A DNA stretch of 64,000 nt from Tenebrio molitor (taxonomy: Eukaryota > Arthropoda > Insecta > Coleoptera > Tenebrionidae): positions 15,562,001 to 15,626,000 of the forward strand of contig NC_091054.1 of the NCBI RefSeq assembly GCF_963966145.1. Direction: 5' to 3'. A model generated the notes under the pieces. That model was given only the letters and a program-made list of their open reading frames with translations, was not told the DNA's origin and searched no databases. Positions 21,801 to 28,400 of the stretch are shown in pieces (the first letter of the stretch is position 1; every line of letters starts with the position of its first letter). The position numbers and the translations under genes are program-made.

Positions 21801-24044
21801 ATTGTTTTGAATATACCAAAATGTTAACAAATCAACGTAAAAATAAGCACTATTTGGTTTCTTTCGGCTTTTAAATGGCTTTAGGTGTTTCCAGCTTATT
21901 TCACAATAGCACACCACTCGTCACAGTCAAAAACATCGACTCTACACAACAGTAGTTCTAGTAAGTTTTCTTTAAATCTTTTTAGTCACGTTTTTTCTTG
22001 TACTTCTCCACCAGTGATTTTTCCCCTGTTTAAATCTTTATTACATTACTTTAACCGCATTTCTTTTGTCGTGCACATCTTTCGCTCGTTGCACCTTTAC
22101 TATTGCATTAAATTTGTTGGCTTAAGTGTGTATTAGTTTCTCCTCGGCACCTCTTCTTCTTGGCTGCTCAACAATAATTTTTTACGCTTTTATTTCACGC
22201 CAGTTCCTTTCTGAAGCGGCATAAGCTCCTTCGATGGTCAAGGTATAATCATGAAAAACTCAAAATAAGCGACGAAGCATGCAGAAGAAATGTACACAGG
22301 GTATTTCACGAGTGATAATGAGCCCGACAACACAATACATTTCCAAAAAAAAATAAAACATCCAACTTTTTAATTAAATTCTTCGTTCTACATTTTTCTC
22401 CAAAGGATTTTGTCAATTTTTTATCTGTCACAGATGTTTTCACTTTGTTAATCTTGCTGTTAAACACCCATCGACCGTCGAAGGACATCTTGACAGTGTT
22501 GCTTCTATACAGTTCAAACATGTCGGTGATTATGCGAGCGAGTCCAGGTACTTGACTATAGGACCATCATCGAACGCGTTGGCGCCTGTAATCTATGCAA
22601 CCAATTTTTATTTTGGTGTTACGTATGCAACCAACAATACAATACGTTTTCTGGTTTTGAGATGATTTCTTCTTGTTCAGGAAAAGCGGATGCTGGTGTT
22701 CGTCGAAGCGGCCGTCCTCGACGACACCCTCCTGGACCAGTACAACGCCTTCGCCAACATCAAGGACAAGCTGATGACTTTCCGCGACGGCAAGGACGAC
22801 CTCACCGACAAGATAGACTTCATCATCTGCCTGGGCGGTGACGGCACCCTCTTGTACGCCAGTCACTTGTTCCAGCAGTCGGTGCCGCCCGTGATGGCCT
22901 TCCACCTGGGCTCGCTGGGCTTCTTGACGCCGTTCCAGTTCGACAATTTCCAGGAGCAAGTGAACAACGTTCTGGAAGGCAACGCCGCCCTCACCCTGCG
23001 CAGCCGTCTGCGGTGTATCGTGATGCGCAAGGGCGACGACGAGAAGAAGACGGGCAAGCAACCGACCAACCTGCTGGTGCTGAACGAGGTGGTGGTTGAC
23101 AGGGGACCGTCGCCGTACCTCTCCAACATCGACCTGTTCCTCGACGGGAAGCACATCACGTCAGTGCAAGGAGACGGCTTGATTGTCAGTACCCCGACGG
23201 GGAGCACCGCGTACGCGGTGGCGGCGGGCGCCTCCATGATACACCCCAGCGTGCCGGCCATCATGGTCACACCCATCTGCCCCCACTCGTTGAGTTTCAG
23301 GCCGATCGTGGTGCCGGCGGGAGTGGAATTGAAGGTGAGAAGTGTTCTGATTGGTTAACACGATACAGCCTTGATCGTGTCGTGCTGCCATCGGGCAATT
23401 CGCGGACACGCCCCCTTTTCATTAACCAATTGTCATCATCGTTCTCATTGATAATCTTTAACTTGCATCGCCATCTAGATATCGGTCTCTCCCGACAGTC
23501 GCAACACTTCGTGGGTGTCTTTCGACGGCAGAAATCGCCAAGAGTTGTTGCACGGTGACAGGTAGGTTCACTAAGTCGACCTACCATCACCACCGCACGT
23601 CAGCGAGCGCCCTCTCTCGTTTCATACTAGAGTTTTTTTTCCAGATAACGCCAAACGCGGAGGCTCGAACTTCGTCGTACGTCTGTTTCGACGGCCGACA
23701 CCATCAGGAACTAAAGCCTGGTGACAGGTGTGTTTTTTGTATTTTTCTGAGCTTAAGGGGCGCTTCGGCGACGGTGGTGGTGGTGCAGAGGCTGTCTCTG
23801 TGACGGTGTCTTGTAAAATGCGATTTTTGACAGTCTGAGAGTGACGACTTCGATCTATCCGGTGCCGAGCATCTGCGCCCAAGACCAGATCTCCGACTGG
23901 TTCGACTCTTTGGCTGAGTGTCTCCACTGGAACGTCAGGAAGAGGCAGAAACACCTGGACGAGCTGACCGACCTGACGCATTCCAGTTCGAACGACACTC
24001 TGGACTCGCTGGATCCCGCCGACCTGATCGAGAAAGACAGCTAG
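3826..24044 (+). CDS. NADK: NAD kinase (five coding exons, one large intron)
   Basis: Phosphorylates NAD+ to NADP+ with ATP, probably in the cytosol. The coding exons I place are 3826-3917, 4011-4140, 22681-23334, then 23479-23561 or 23645-23727, then 23834-24044. All junctions are GT-AG and keep frame, giving 389 residues. Conserved features: IQDPASQRLTW from about residue 32; the diphosphate-binding GGDGT at about 126-130; LNEVVVDRG with the NE motif at about 209; and TPTGSTAY at about 245-252. The C-terminal part SDWFDSLAECLHWNVRK matches animal cytosolic NADKs. The start is the ATG at 3826, giving MVANGNVVCG; it is the first in-frame ATG of the exon, but other 5' exons could exist. The 18.5-kb intron 4141-22680 holds two hAT-derived genes. 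AATAAA lies at 24405-24410. Confidence 0.93.
4011..4140 (+). CDS. NADK: NADK coding exon 2
   Basis: The exon follows a TTTCAG acceptor and ends in CTGATCGAG before a GTGAGG donor. It completes the Arg codon split from exon 1, then encodes TIQDPASQRLTWYKPP and a segment ending QWLIE. Phase 0 at its end joins exactly to EKRMLVFVE in the next exon at 22681. Confidence 0.9.
4141..8332. other. first part of the large NADK intron, repeats only
   Basis: No exon is supported. Sequence near 4500-4740 recurs near 5990-6110 and at 12.37-12.43 plus 13.04 kb. A palindrome with GCCCACGG/CCGTGG-like arms lies at about 5263-5322. Another, around CCTCGGCTGCGCCTCGG, lies at about 7630-7720. The motif TACATAAATAACTATT appears near 5660 and 7720. 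Confidence 0.4.
8333..9177. mobile_element. non-autonomous TA-flanked element with arms of about 250 bp
   Basis: It begins CAGGGTGATCAAAAAA and ends with the complement, GGATCACCTG. The matching arms are long, covering CTCTAGCAACTTTATTTCTT and onward. TA flanks both ends (8331-8332 and 9178-9179). The centre keeps a short transposase 5' coding remnant (8739-8849). It is about 845 bp, too short for a full transposase. Confidence 0.8.
8739..8849 (+). pseudogene. transposase N-terminal HTH remnant (DUF4817-like)
   Basis: A 36-codon ATG-initiated frame reads TFEEMTDMLQAYFECEKGAQ, then stops. The EEMxDMLxxYxECxxxAxxA pattern is that of the helix-turn-helix start (DUF4817) of insect mariner/Tc-like transposases. 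The catalytic DDE portion is absent. It lies between the long arms of the 845-bp element and is probably a decayed leader of its parent transposase gene. Confidence 0.55.
9665..9743 (+). promoter_or_regulatory. X-box (RFX site) upstream of hAT-derived gene 1
   Basis: GTTGCCACGGCAAC at 9730-9743 fits the RFX X-box consensus GTNRCCNNRGYAAC perfectly. It lies 168 bp before the ATG at 9912. A one-mismatch DRE (TATCAATA, 9665-9672) lies 65 bp further upstream. The same pair in the same order and spacing stands before gene 2. Function is inferred. Confidence 0.5.
9912..12005 (+). CDS. hAT-transposase-derived protein, ZMYM1-like, gene 1
   Basis: An intact, intronless 697-codon gene of the ZMYM1-like/DUF4371 hAT family. 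In order: a Cys-rich TTF-type zinc finger at about 57-115 (WMCGC at 59-63, FCFVC at 70-74, His 106/112); a DUF4371-type RNase-H-like core with EADETAD (Asp 243 fits the first catalytic Asp); QSYGGAPLMSGKNGVQA at 305-321; a basic KRPR segment; and a hAT dimerisation region with SERCFSTLKRIK. Family members usually read YDGA; here the Asp is Gly 308, so transposition activity is doubtful. Codons are GC-rich like NADK, unlike the AT-rich LINE nearby. I see no convincing terminal repeats or 8-bp duplication. It probably acts as a nuclear DNA-binding host protein, though a recently dead transposon is possible. Confidence 0.85.
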   Translation: MNSVQYLIKNRPLSYEAKVAAKALGRPTPDLEIKKSTSGKKRVFNRYFTRENSYDKFSWMCGCEEVSKLFCFVCLLSNDLRPIRQSPWTSTGVDNLQHLMKAATFHERSTSHLDHLIDYSVLDKPDIRKQFDTAYVTSTRAHNEKVKKNRRALRRLITCIRFSGAFELALRGHDEDDRDVFRGLVDFASELDSVLSDHLNDATVFKGTSHTIQDEILDAMFKVCRDEIREQMRKANFIAIEADETADSFNQQQLAVVFRYVFQGEIFERFWGFVRPAGRAAEDRTKAIIKVLEHLDIPADKLIAQSYGGAPLMSGKNGVQAMIRQKYPGAFYVNCYAHNSNLVLEKAASSNKKLEIFFAEIQSFASFFARSPKRNTVLDIIVTAAPTRWDFKTKTINTLYENKEFIGECLEKILDTESNFETIGEVNGLLTILRSADFNYFLEVLNHVIPHVEVLFRQVESREANSSYIQTCLEEFEAQIIEVMDRKIDLLGEEASGDLEVSASKRPRVDYASDTNRAVLEEYFDVLLNQIKDRYDFTGHLSAAALFSPDLIYTYKQRFPEDSFRSTVTTYPVISDQEKLKTELTVIYERDDLRCDGVLPLLTFLNKNDLREGFSETYRLLDILCTTPVTTCESERCFSTLKRIKCFLRNTKTQERLDALAMLSIEKRLVRSINDFDNKVVNVFASSKSRRKDFSYE
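12006..12433. other. 3' flank of hAT-derived gene 1
   Basis: AT-rich with no clear AATAAA close to the stop; the first good candidate is near 12323. The end of this stretch (TCGTAGTTGGTTGTGAAATT) is a dispersed repeat also seen near 4650. Confidence 0.35.
12434..13035. mobile_element. TA-flanked inverted-repeat element carrying a nested element
   Basis: The ends AACTCCGTACGGTGATAGAT and the complement of TACTCCGTACTCTGATAGAT pair over about 33 bp. TA flanks at 12432-12433 and 13036-13037. It sits in a dispersed repeat whose related, uninterrupted copy lies near 4625-4720. Confidence 0.75.
12536..12938. mobile_element. nested TA-flanked short element
   Basis: The ends CAGTGTGGAATAAAATGATT and the complement of CAGCATGGAATAAAATGATT pair over about 40 bp, with TA on both sides (12534-12535 and 12939-12940). 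It lies wholly within the 12434-13035 element, so it inserted later. No ORF. Confidence 0.8.
13630..14144. mobile_element. nested Tc1-type miniature element
   Basis: The ends CAATCGCGGCCATCCAAAAG and the complement of CTATCGCGGCCATCCAAAAG are flanked by TA. It retains the start of a Tc1-like transposase on the minus strand (13892-14020). At 515 bp it is non-autonomous. Confidence 0.75.
13892..14020 (-). pseudogene. Tc1-like transposase N-terminal HTH remnant
   Basis: An ATG-initiated 42-codon frame reads LTPIQTARAIAKLEENWSLA then AVARELRY, then stops. This is the first helix-turn-helix of Tc1-family transposases and closely resembles the start of the Tc1 gene at 44.5 kb (LTPSDTARAIALIQDG). 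Nothing of the DDE domain remains. Confidence 0.6.
14403..15212. repeat. large foldback, arms of about 280 bp
   Basis: The arms 14403-14690 and 14940-15212 are inverted copies (TTTTTGTTCGACACTGTC at the outside). Each arm also contains a smaller palindrome built on ACGAGTTCGTGTGTAAATTG. The unpaired centre is about 250 bp, AT-rich and non-coding. Open frames here are by-products of the repeat. Confidence 0.75.
15213..15693. other. AT-rich spacer in the NADK intron
   Basis: An open frame of about 100 codons (15280-15588) is hydrophobic and AT-driven with no recognised domain. No gene supported. Confidence 0.3.
15694..16086. mobile_element. TA-flanked element with DUF4817-like remnant
   Basis: The ends CGGTGCGATCAACAATTATT and the complement of CCGTGAGGTCAACAATTACT pair imperfectly over about 25 bp. 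TA flanks at 15692-15693 and 16087-16088. It encloses a minus-strand transposase leader. Confidence 0.7.
15750..15956 (-). pseudogene. transposase N-terminal HTH remnant (DUF4817-like)
   Basis: A 68-codon frame from an ATG reads MVFTSEHKRLIIESYIRNGV, then NNGEWAYS. This is the characteristic opening of insect DUF4817 transposase proteins (MVFTxEHxxxMIESYxRNG). The remainder loses similarity and the DDE domain is missing. It lies inside the 393-bp element. Confidence 0.6.
16168..16300. repeat. small foldback
   Basis: TTCGTGTATAATGGACCACA and an inverted partner ending ACATTATACACTC flank CTCGCTCACTTCGTTCGCTC, itself a short palindrome. Confidence 0.45.
16380..16470. repeat. dispersed repeat, second copy at 39.97-40.06 kb
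   Basis: CCCGCACTGTCAAAGTGTT and the following TTTTTACTTTAACGTTGG occur in the same order near 39975, at high identity over about 85 bp. Type unknown. Confidence 0.55.
16698..17082. mobile_element. degraded inverted-repeat element, GGTCGTCAAGGTCATT family
   Basis: GTGGTCGTCAAGGTCATTCT at the left pairs with AATGACCTTGACGATCAAG at the right. The same ends, better preserved, bound the element at 41486-41732. No coding content. Confidence 0.55.
17199..17434. mobile_element. CAGGGTCATT-family short element (copy 2)
   Basis: It begins ACAGGGTCATTGTAAATGAT and ends with the inverted partner ATGACCCCGT; the interior matches copy 1 at 573. It stands directly before the upstream region of hAT-derived gene 2. 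No clear target duplication. Confidence 0.7.
17516..17593 (+). promoter_or_regulatory. DRE and X-box upstream of hAT-derived gene 2
   Basis: An exact DRE, TATCGATA, lies at 17516-17523. GTTACCACGGCAAC at 17580-17593 is a consensus RFX X-box, 151 bp before the ATG. The DRE-to-X-box distance is 64 bp, against 65 bp in gene 1. The flanking sequence aligns with the region before gene 1, so the arrangement predates the duplication. Confidence 0.55.
17745..19832 (+). CDS. hAT-transposase-derived protein, ZMYM1-like, gene 2
   Basis: An intact, intronless 695-codon paralogue of the gene at 9912 with the same domain order: TTF-type zinc finger (WMCGC 59-63, YCFVC 70-74), DUF4371-type core with EADETAD, QSYGGAPLMSGKNGVQA, basic KRPR segment, and hAT C-terminal region with DERCFSTLKRIK. 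Gly 305 stands where the family usually has Asp, exactly as in gene 1. The middle of the protein is nearly identical to gene 1, while the zinc-finger end and a stretch near TYRFENK diverge strongly. The upstream region is homologous back to about 17445. Same strand as NADK and inside its intron. Two intact dead-looking copies favour domestication over chance survival. Confidence 0.85.
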   Translation: MNSVQYLLKRRPLSYEDKVAAKALGRPTPNLSLKNSVIIKTRECNRYFNRKTAYGKFSWMCGCEEVNKLYCFVCLLYSELKMSPWVTEGITDLKHLAERASKHQSSPSHLNHLVNYSVLDKTDIRRQLDTAYITNVRAHNEKVRKNLRALRRLITCVRFSGAFELALRGHDEDEHDVLHGLVDFTSELDSVLSDLLNDATVFKGTLHTIQDELLDAMFKVCRDEIREQIRKANFLAIEADETADSFNQQQLAVVFRYVFDGEIFERFWGFVRPAGRAAEDVAEAIMKVLEHLDVPADKLIAQSYGGAPLMSGKNGVQAIIRQKYPGAFYVHCYAHNSNSVLEKAASSNKKLKIFFAEIQSFASFFSRSPKRSTVLDIIVTAAPTRWDFKTKTINTLYENKEFIEECLEKILDTESNFETIGEVNGLLTILRSVDFNYFLEVLNHVIPHVEVLFSQVESREASSSYIQTCLEKFEAQIIEVMDRKIDLLGEEASGDLEASASKRPRLDDASDTNRAFLEEYFDVLLNQIKDRYDFTGHLSAAALFSPNLIYTHRHRFPEDTFNSTVATYRFENKVKEKFKTELTVIYEREDMRCDGILPLLTFISKNDLQEGFSETYKLLDIICTTPMTTREDERCFSTLKRIKCFLRNTKSQERLDALAMLSIEKRLVRSIDDFDNKVVSVFVSNEKRRKDFTYM
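19833..19955. other. 3' flank of hAT-derived gene 2
   Basis: AT-rich; no polyadenylation signal stands out before the next element. Confidence 0.3.
19958..20233. mobile_element. TA-flanked short element, TTGGGTGATTC ends
   Basis: TTGGGTGATTCAAAATGATT at the left is matched by its complement at the right. The arms pair for about 65 bp with few mismatches, and TA lies on both sides. No ORF. Confidence 0.8.
20303..20712. mobile_element. CAGGGTCATT-family short element (copy 3), interrupted
   Basis: The ends GCAGGGTCATTATAAATTAT and the complement of GCAGGGTCATTATAAATGAT are intact, and the interior matches copies 1 and 2. It is split by a foldback of about 173 bp (20400-20572). Confidence 0.75.
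20400..20572. mobile_element. nested near-perfect foldback
   Basis: Arms of about 66 bp beginning CCTGGTAGGCGGATGCGCGC match their inverted partner with a single internal mismatch, around a loop of about 10 bp. TTA stands at both edges (20397-20399 and 20573-20575), a possible 3-bp duplication as in PIF/Harbinger elements. Alignment with copy 2 shows the host sequence is uninterrupted there. Confidence 0.7.
20933..21480 (-). pseudogene. degenerate mariner/Tc-like transposase fragment
   Basis: Minus-strand frames spell pieces of a DDE transposase: GYLQFLNEVLAELLEEF near 21290-21215, then MWYLHDGAPSHYVQNAAQEN at about 21207-21148, which carries the second catalytic Asp in HDGAPSH. The pieces lie in different frames, so at least one frameshift separates them, and no C-terminal Glu block was found. 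A relic of the DUF4817/mariner type, lying in the NADK intron. Confidence 0.6.
21481..22680. other. end of the large NADK intron
   Basis: No exon supported. A minus-strand frame of 71 codons at 22306-22521 (MFELYRSNTVKMSFDGRWVF) is unrecognised. The stretch ends in the TTCTTGTTCAG acceptor before 22681. Confidence 0.35.
22681..23334 (+). CDS. NADK: NADK coding exon 3 (catalytic exon)
   Basis: A single 654-nt, phase-0 exon encoding the catalytic body: EKRMLVFVEAAVLDD, IDFIICLGGDGTLLYAS, LGSLGFLTPF, LNEVVVDRG, GDGLIVSTPTGSTAYAVAAG, and ICPHSLSFRPIVVPAG, ending in ELK before a GTGAGA donor. GGDGT and the NE motif are intact. The block is strongly GC-rich compared with its flanks, producing long but meaningless antisense frames. 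Confidence 0.95.
23479..23561 (+). CDS. NADK: NADK exon 4a (alternative, canonical-like)
   Basis: 83 nt between a TCTAG acceptor and a GTAGGT donor. It encodes ISVSPDSRNTSWVSFDGRN, then RQELLHGD plus two bases of the next codon. It is closer to the vertebrate sequence (SFDGR, RQE.CHGD) than exon 4b. It joins in frame from exon 3 and to exon 5. Confidence 0.85.
23645..23727 (+). CDS. NADK: NADK exon 4b (alternative)
   Basis: 83 nt, the same length and phase as exon 4a, between TTTCCAG and GTGTGT. It encodes ITPNAEARTSSYVCFDGRHH, then QELKPGD, clearly homologous to 4a but about half different. Including both would add 166 nt and break the frame, so the two should be used alternatively. Confidence 0.8.
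23834..24044 (+). CDS. NADK: NADK terminal coding exon 5
   Basis: It follows a TTGACAG acceptor; its first base completes a Ser codon. It encodes VTTSIYPVPSICAQDQISDW, then FDSLAECLHWNVRKRQKHLD, and an acidic/Ser tail ending IEKDS before TAG. AATAAA lies at 24405-24410, giving a 3' UTR of about 380 nt. Confidence 0.9.
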
Positions 24045-24404
24045 GGCTTCGATTGGTCGGTCGTCGAGCAATATGAGTATGTTTAATTGTTATGGAGATA
24101 CGGCAGATTGGGGAACTGATTTGGCGGTGTCCTGCCACCTGCAGGTTTAGTTTTCTGGATCTTGATTGTCTCTCTTATTTCAGATGAAAACGTGATAAAT
24201 TTTGATTAGTTTCTATTTTTGTATTTTTTAAAGCTCAGGTTAGGGTACTTAGTTTGTAAAGAATGTTTTTATTGTTACCGAGTATGTGTTTTATGTACAT
24301 ATAGAGAAGTGTGCACATCGAATAGGACCAATCAAGCGTGCCAACCTTATTTATTTCGTATTTATAGCACGTTTCTGAACTTTTTTAAGAAATATTGTTG
24401 GGAT

Positions 24405-24410
24405 AATAAA
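24405..24410 (+). terminator. NADK: NADK polyadenylation signal
   Basis: Canonical AATAAA about 360 nt after the NADK stop, the first such signal in the 3' region. Confidence 0.65.
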
Positions 24411-25943
24411 AGACAAGTTGCAATTTTTATAACCTCGATGGTGTGATTATTACTTTGGCGTTTTGTATTTTTCATTAGTTGGATTCAAAATGGCGACGAA
24501 AAATGTATGTTTCTTCAAAAAAGGTAAGTAGTGTAAGTATACGTAGAAAAAAAATTCCAGACTTACCACTGTAGTTCACTGTGACTGTGAGTAGGTACTA
24601 TGACGTATCAAGCTGTTACAGAAGGGTTATTTAAAAAGCTTGGATAACTAAAGTTCAAGGAACTAGCAGCAAGATTTGCTTTTTCAAAATTAACAAAAAA
24701 TTGTGTCAGTATTAAACAATACAAGAACATTTTTATCATATTTGCGCGTAATAAATCAGTGTTAGCTGGAGACTCAAAACCTTTCTTCCTGATATGTTGC
24801 CATTTTTGTCTTTTTTATTATTTAGTATTTAAAATTTAATTTGTTACCTGATTTACTTTAAAGGAGAATTTATAACCGAGTACAGCCAAAACAAACATTG
24901 TATTCAAAATTTCATTTTGGCAGGCTACGGGCAAGGGCTTAGCAAAGGGGGGCGGGGGCAGGTGAGCCCGACCCACCCCAGAATCCTTCTGGCCCACCCC
25001 AGAATAAAAGTAAAACACATTAAAAACAAGATACATACATGTGCAATATCTATCTATCATATGTCTGTGGTTTAAAATCTGGCCCACCCCAGCAAAAAAT
25101 TATTGCTAAACTCGGTTTTTGAGATTGTTGCGGATAAGTCGTAAAACTGGGTTGTCATAAATCAATAATAATCACCACTTAACACACGCATATCCAAATT
25201 CCTTTTGTCGGGAAGATACTGCACTCGGCTTACGTTAACAAACTAGCCATTCTCGTTCTGAAAGCTGTGTGCGGGCGTAAGAGTGAGAAAACATATTGTT
25301 TGGAAGATGCTAGGTAAGGAATATTACTTTAGAGCGGGAAATCCAAAAAGTTCATCTCCTTAGAAATATTTATCCTTCTGCTAATAATTAATTATTCATG
25401 AAATGTTTTGGACGCACTGGAATCTGTCAACGCTTCGGTCGTTTTATGGCTTAGCCGCATAGGCCTCACAAACAGAGTATACGCGCTACGCCCTTGGCTA
25501 CGGGTTTTTTAAAATTTAATGTAAATGGCGATTTGACGTCAACAGCAGATACTCGAGGTGCAATGTTAGACTCTGGTGCTGTCTAGTGCTGTCCACTGAT
25601 AGATTGCACTTTTTTAAATATCCTTAGATAACAAAATCCCCAAACCATATCATTAAAATAGATATTATCAAAGTATCTTAGATTGTGTTGGTAATGCCTT
25701 GAAACATTCGCGCCACTGATTCTCATTGGTTCTTATAAAACCCACGCGAAAAATAAATTATATGACATTTCAAATTTGAAACTGTCAGTGCTGTGAATTG
25801 ATCTAAGCATTTAGATTTGCGATTTTTCATCTTTAAAGCTATGTTTTGCGTTCCTCTGGTTTGAAAAGTTATTAGTTTTGATCGTGATGCTGTTTTGATC
25901 TGTTCCGTTGCGAGTGGGTGCCTGAAGAATCTAGCATAATGAC
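24411..25943. other. intergenic, no gene; GGCCCACCCCAGAA motif repeated three times
   Basis: Near 24970, 24990 and 25080 the motif CCCACCCCAG recurs in direct orientation. GGGCAAGGGCTTAGC (24930) has a partial inverted echo near 25490. No coding frame supported. Confidence 0.35.
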
Positions 25944-26121
25944 ATAGATAAAATAAAAATACTATAGAATGCAAAGCACATTACAAATTTTGTGCAAATG
26001 TTTTTGCGCACCTACCACAAGCCACCAGAGGGCGTATAGTCGGAATTTAAATAAAACAAATGTTTTCAATTGTGTCACTTTTGACATTTTATGTTAAAAA
26101 GTTTTGAATTCACAAATAAAG

Positions 26122-26449
26122 ATGCGAGTCTGCAGTGTTAAGATCTGTTATCGTTTAGGTCCAACGCGGCATAGATTTCCAAATCCTTGTACCTAAGTAC
26201 GCTCAACGTTTCAATGAGATGTTGAAGCAGACGGGCAATACCAAGGCGATCTTCATTTACCAGGCCATGACACTGACCAAAGACAGTGTGCTATGGTATG
26301 GCCTACCACAGTCTGGCAACATTGCTTCACCAACATTTGGTGAAAAAATTCAAAATCCACTAAACCTGTCATTGGATTTGCATTCGTCAAATATGAGTGA
26401 CCTAATTTTACGACAGTTCAAAAATGCGTTATCGCATTGTAATACATAG
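26122..26449 (+). pseudogene. THAP-domain fragment, frameshifted
   Basis: The frame from ATG 26122 reads MRVCSVKICYRLGPTRHRFP and matches the C-x(2-4)-C ... HxFP opening of THAP zinc fingers, then hits a stop. One frame over, KYAQRFNEMLKQTGN continues in the expected manner. The distal part (to 26449) is unrecognised. It probably represents the DNA-binding start of a P-like transposase. Confidence 0.5.
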
Positions 26450-27065
26450 TTTAAAACCACCTTGGAGACAGAAGAATAACGGTACTCATTACTGATTCCG
26501 GGCTATTGAAACTGTTTGGTTAAAAACTAACGCGAGGTGGGCATTTCCAACTTAAATATAACAATTTTGTTCTCCCCATTGGCTAAATCCCACCCCATTT
26601 CTTGTAGCTTGCTTCCCAGTCACATTTCAATATTCTTTTTTAAAGCCAAAAAAATTTCTTCAGTGATTGTGTCGTCATTTCATTACTAATTTTGATTATT
26701 TTTTCCCAAAATGTACCTAATTTCTTCGTAATAGAAGTTCATTTTGTCCTCATTGATATCTGTTCTTCTAAAAGGTTTAGCACAAGCGTGGCTACTTTTG
26801 CGAATTCTTCGCTCTTCGATTTTTAATCTCTTTTCCAAATTGGCTTCGTTTCCTCATTTGATGGAAACTTAAATGCAGGTAGGTACCTACGTAATTTGAA
26901 GAAGACGCATAATTTGAGTTGCAATTTGGTACGCAACACTTAAAATGCGCTTTTAATTCAGTTTGACGAATTTGACCAAGGACTTGTCAAAATTTATTTT
27001 TAAATGTCGAATTAGTTTCAAAATTTTAGGAACATCGTAGGTCATGGAATGGCCTACCAGGGAAT

Positions 27066-27371
27066 GTGGCAACGCAGCCAGTGTCCTGGCCTGTAACTTT
27101 AGACCGCCTTGGCAATACTCATGTTGGACCCTCGAACCGTTTGTTTTTAGCAAATAATAAGTTTACGAAGGAAGCCATACCCAATTTACAAATTCCTCAT
27201 GGAATACAAAATTTTCAAAATTTAAAAAATTCTGTTTCAAAACTAAGGAAGTGTATTCATTGTGTACTTTAATTTTTGATGAAATGTCGATAATGCTGTA
27301 CGTTGGTTACGATATCAACGAATTTCTTGGTTTCGAGATGGATAGTCCAGAATTAAAAATTGCCGAACACG
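27066..27371 (+). pseudogene. P-element-like transposase fragment
   Basis: The frame ending ...TLIFDEMSIMLYVGYDINEF, then LGFEMDSPELKIAEH resembles the conserved FDEMSI...Y...GFE block of P/THAP9 transposases. This piece is followed by GTAAGT, a good splice donor, as expected for an intron-containing P-type gene. A frame change lies between 27066-27272 and 27251-27371. It is interrupted downstream by the LINE. Confidence 0.5.
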
Positions 27372-27473
27372 TAAGTATCATCATCATCAATAAAATAATT
27401 AATATCTCCATATTTAGGTTTCCGAAAGGGATAAATACCATTTTAAGCGATAAAGACAGCAGGGTGGTTTCAT

Positions 27474-27500
27474 AAAAAAAAAAAAAAAAAAAAAAAAAAA
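27474..27500. repeat. poly(A) tract of 27 bases
   Basis: An uninterrupted A run immediately before the 5' end of the LINE. It could be the insertion site or the tail of an older retroposed copy. Confidence 0.8.
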
Positions 27501-27578
27501 CCGAATGTTGTACGTGTGTGTGTACGTGTACGCGGCTGCTCCTACAATAAGTTTGTAAATTTGAAAAACACAGTAAAT

Positions 27579-28400
27579 ATGGTGAATATTACGCGATCTA
27601 ACACGGTAAATAGAGATCTTGAACACTTTATCGAGAATCTATTGAGTGAAAAAACACGTGAAGTAACACATAAAATAAGTGAACTTGAAACTCAAGTAAA
27701 AAATCTGACTGATTCCAACAGGGAACTTGTGAAACTATTGACCAGCGAGGGAACTAGAAGTCAATTTTTGTGTAATACTTGTGGTTGTCCTGGAAAAGTG
27801 ACCATGTCTGAAAATGAAAGTGTCGGCGACAAAGAAGAAAAGAAGAAATCGGACTCGTCGGTATCAACCGTGATAACAAATGTGGATAAGGCTAATACAA
27901 AAAATAGCCAAATAGAAATTATAAAACAACAATCCGACCTACCAGGAAAGGCCGAAAGTTGGAAGGAAAATCCCAATAAATCGGAAAAAGGGCAGCAAAA
28001 ACACAGTAAAAAAACTGAGAAGGCCAAGACTCCACAGGTAAAGAAGCGACAGCGAACAGACCTTCAGATAAAAGGAACCGATAACGCATAAAATTCGGTC
28101 GACTCTACTACAGAGGACCCTGGCTTTAGCGCTCCCGAACGGAAAATTTGGCTTCACATCAGTAGATGCAAATCTGACACCACAATCGACCAAGTGAATA
28201 GCCACCTGCACAAAAAATGGCCTCAACTAGCATTTGAAGTTGAAAAGCTTCAGTCTAAAGGTTCCAATTCCTCGTTTAAAGTAAGCACTCAGTATGACAA
28301 GGAATTACTCACTTCATTTTACACTCCCAGCAACTGGTCTGAGGGAGTGGTCATCAAACAATTCAGGTTTTTTCGACGCAACAATTCGGGACAATTTTAG
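27579..28400 (+). pseudogene. LINE ORF1 with one in-frame TAA
   Basis: A 274-codon frame from ATG 27579, interrupted by TAA at 28089-28091. Before the stop: a coiled-coil-prone segment (ENLLSEKTREVTHKISELET), a CNTCGCPG motif, and a Lys/Ser-rich region. After the stop, the frame stays open with KIWLHISRCKSDTTIDQVNS and WSEGVVIKQFRFFRR, the C-terminal nucleic-acid-binding block typical of insect LINE ORF1 proteins. It overlaps ORF2 by about 100 nt. The ORF1 protein would package the element's RNA. Confidence 0.75.

Noticed and set aside
22567..23154. 195-codon antisense frame over the NADK catalytic exon
   Set aside because: The sense strand encodes unmistakable NAD kinase; the antisense frame follows from GC-rich codon use.
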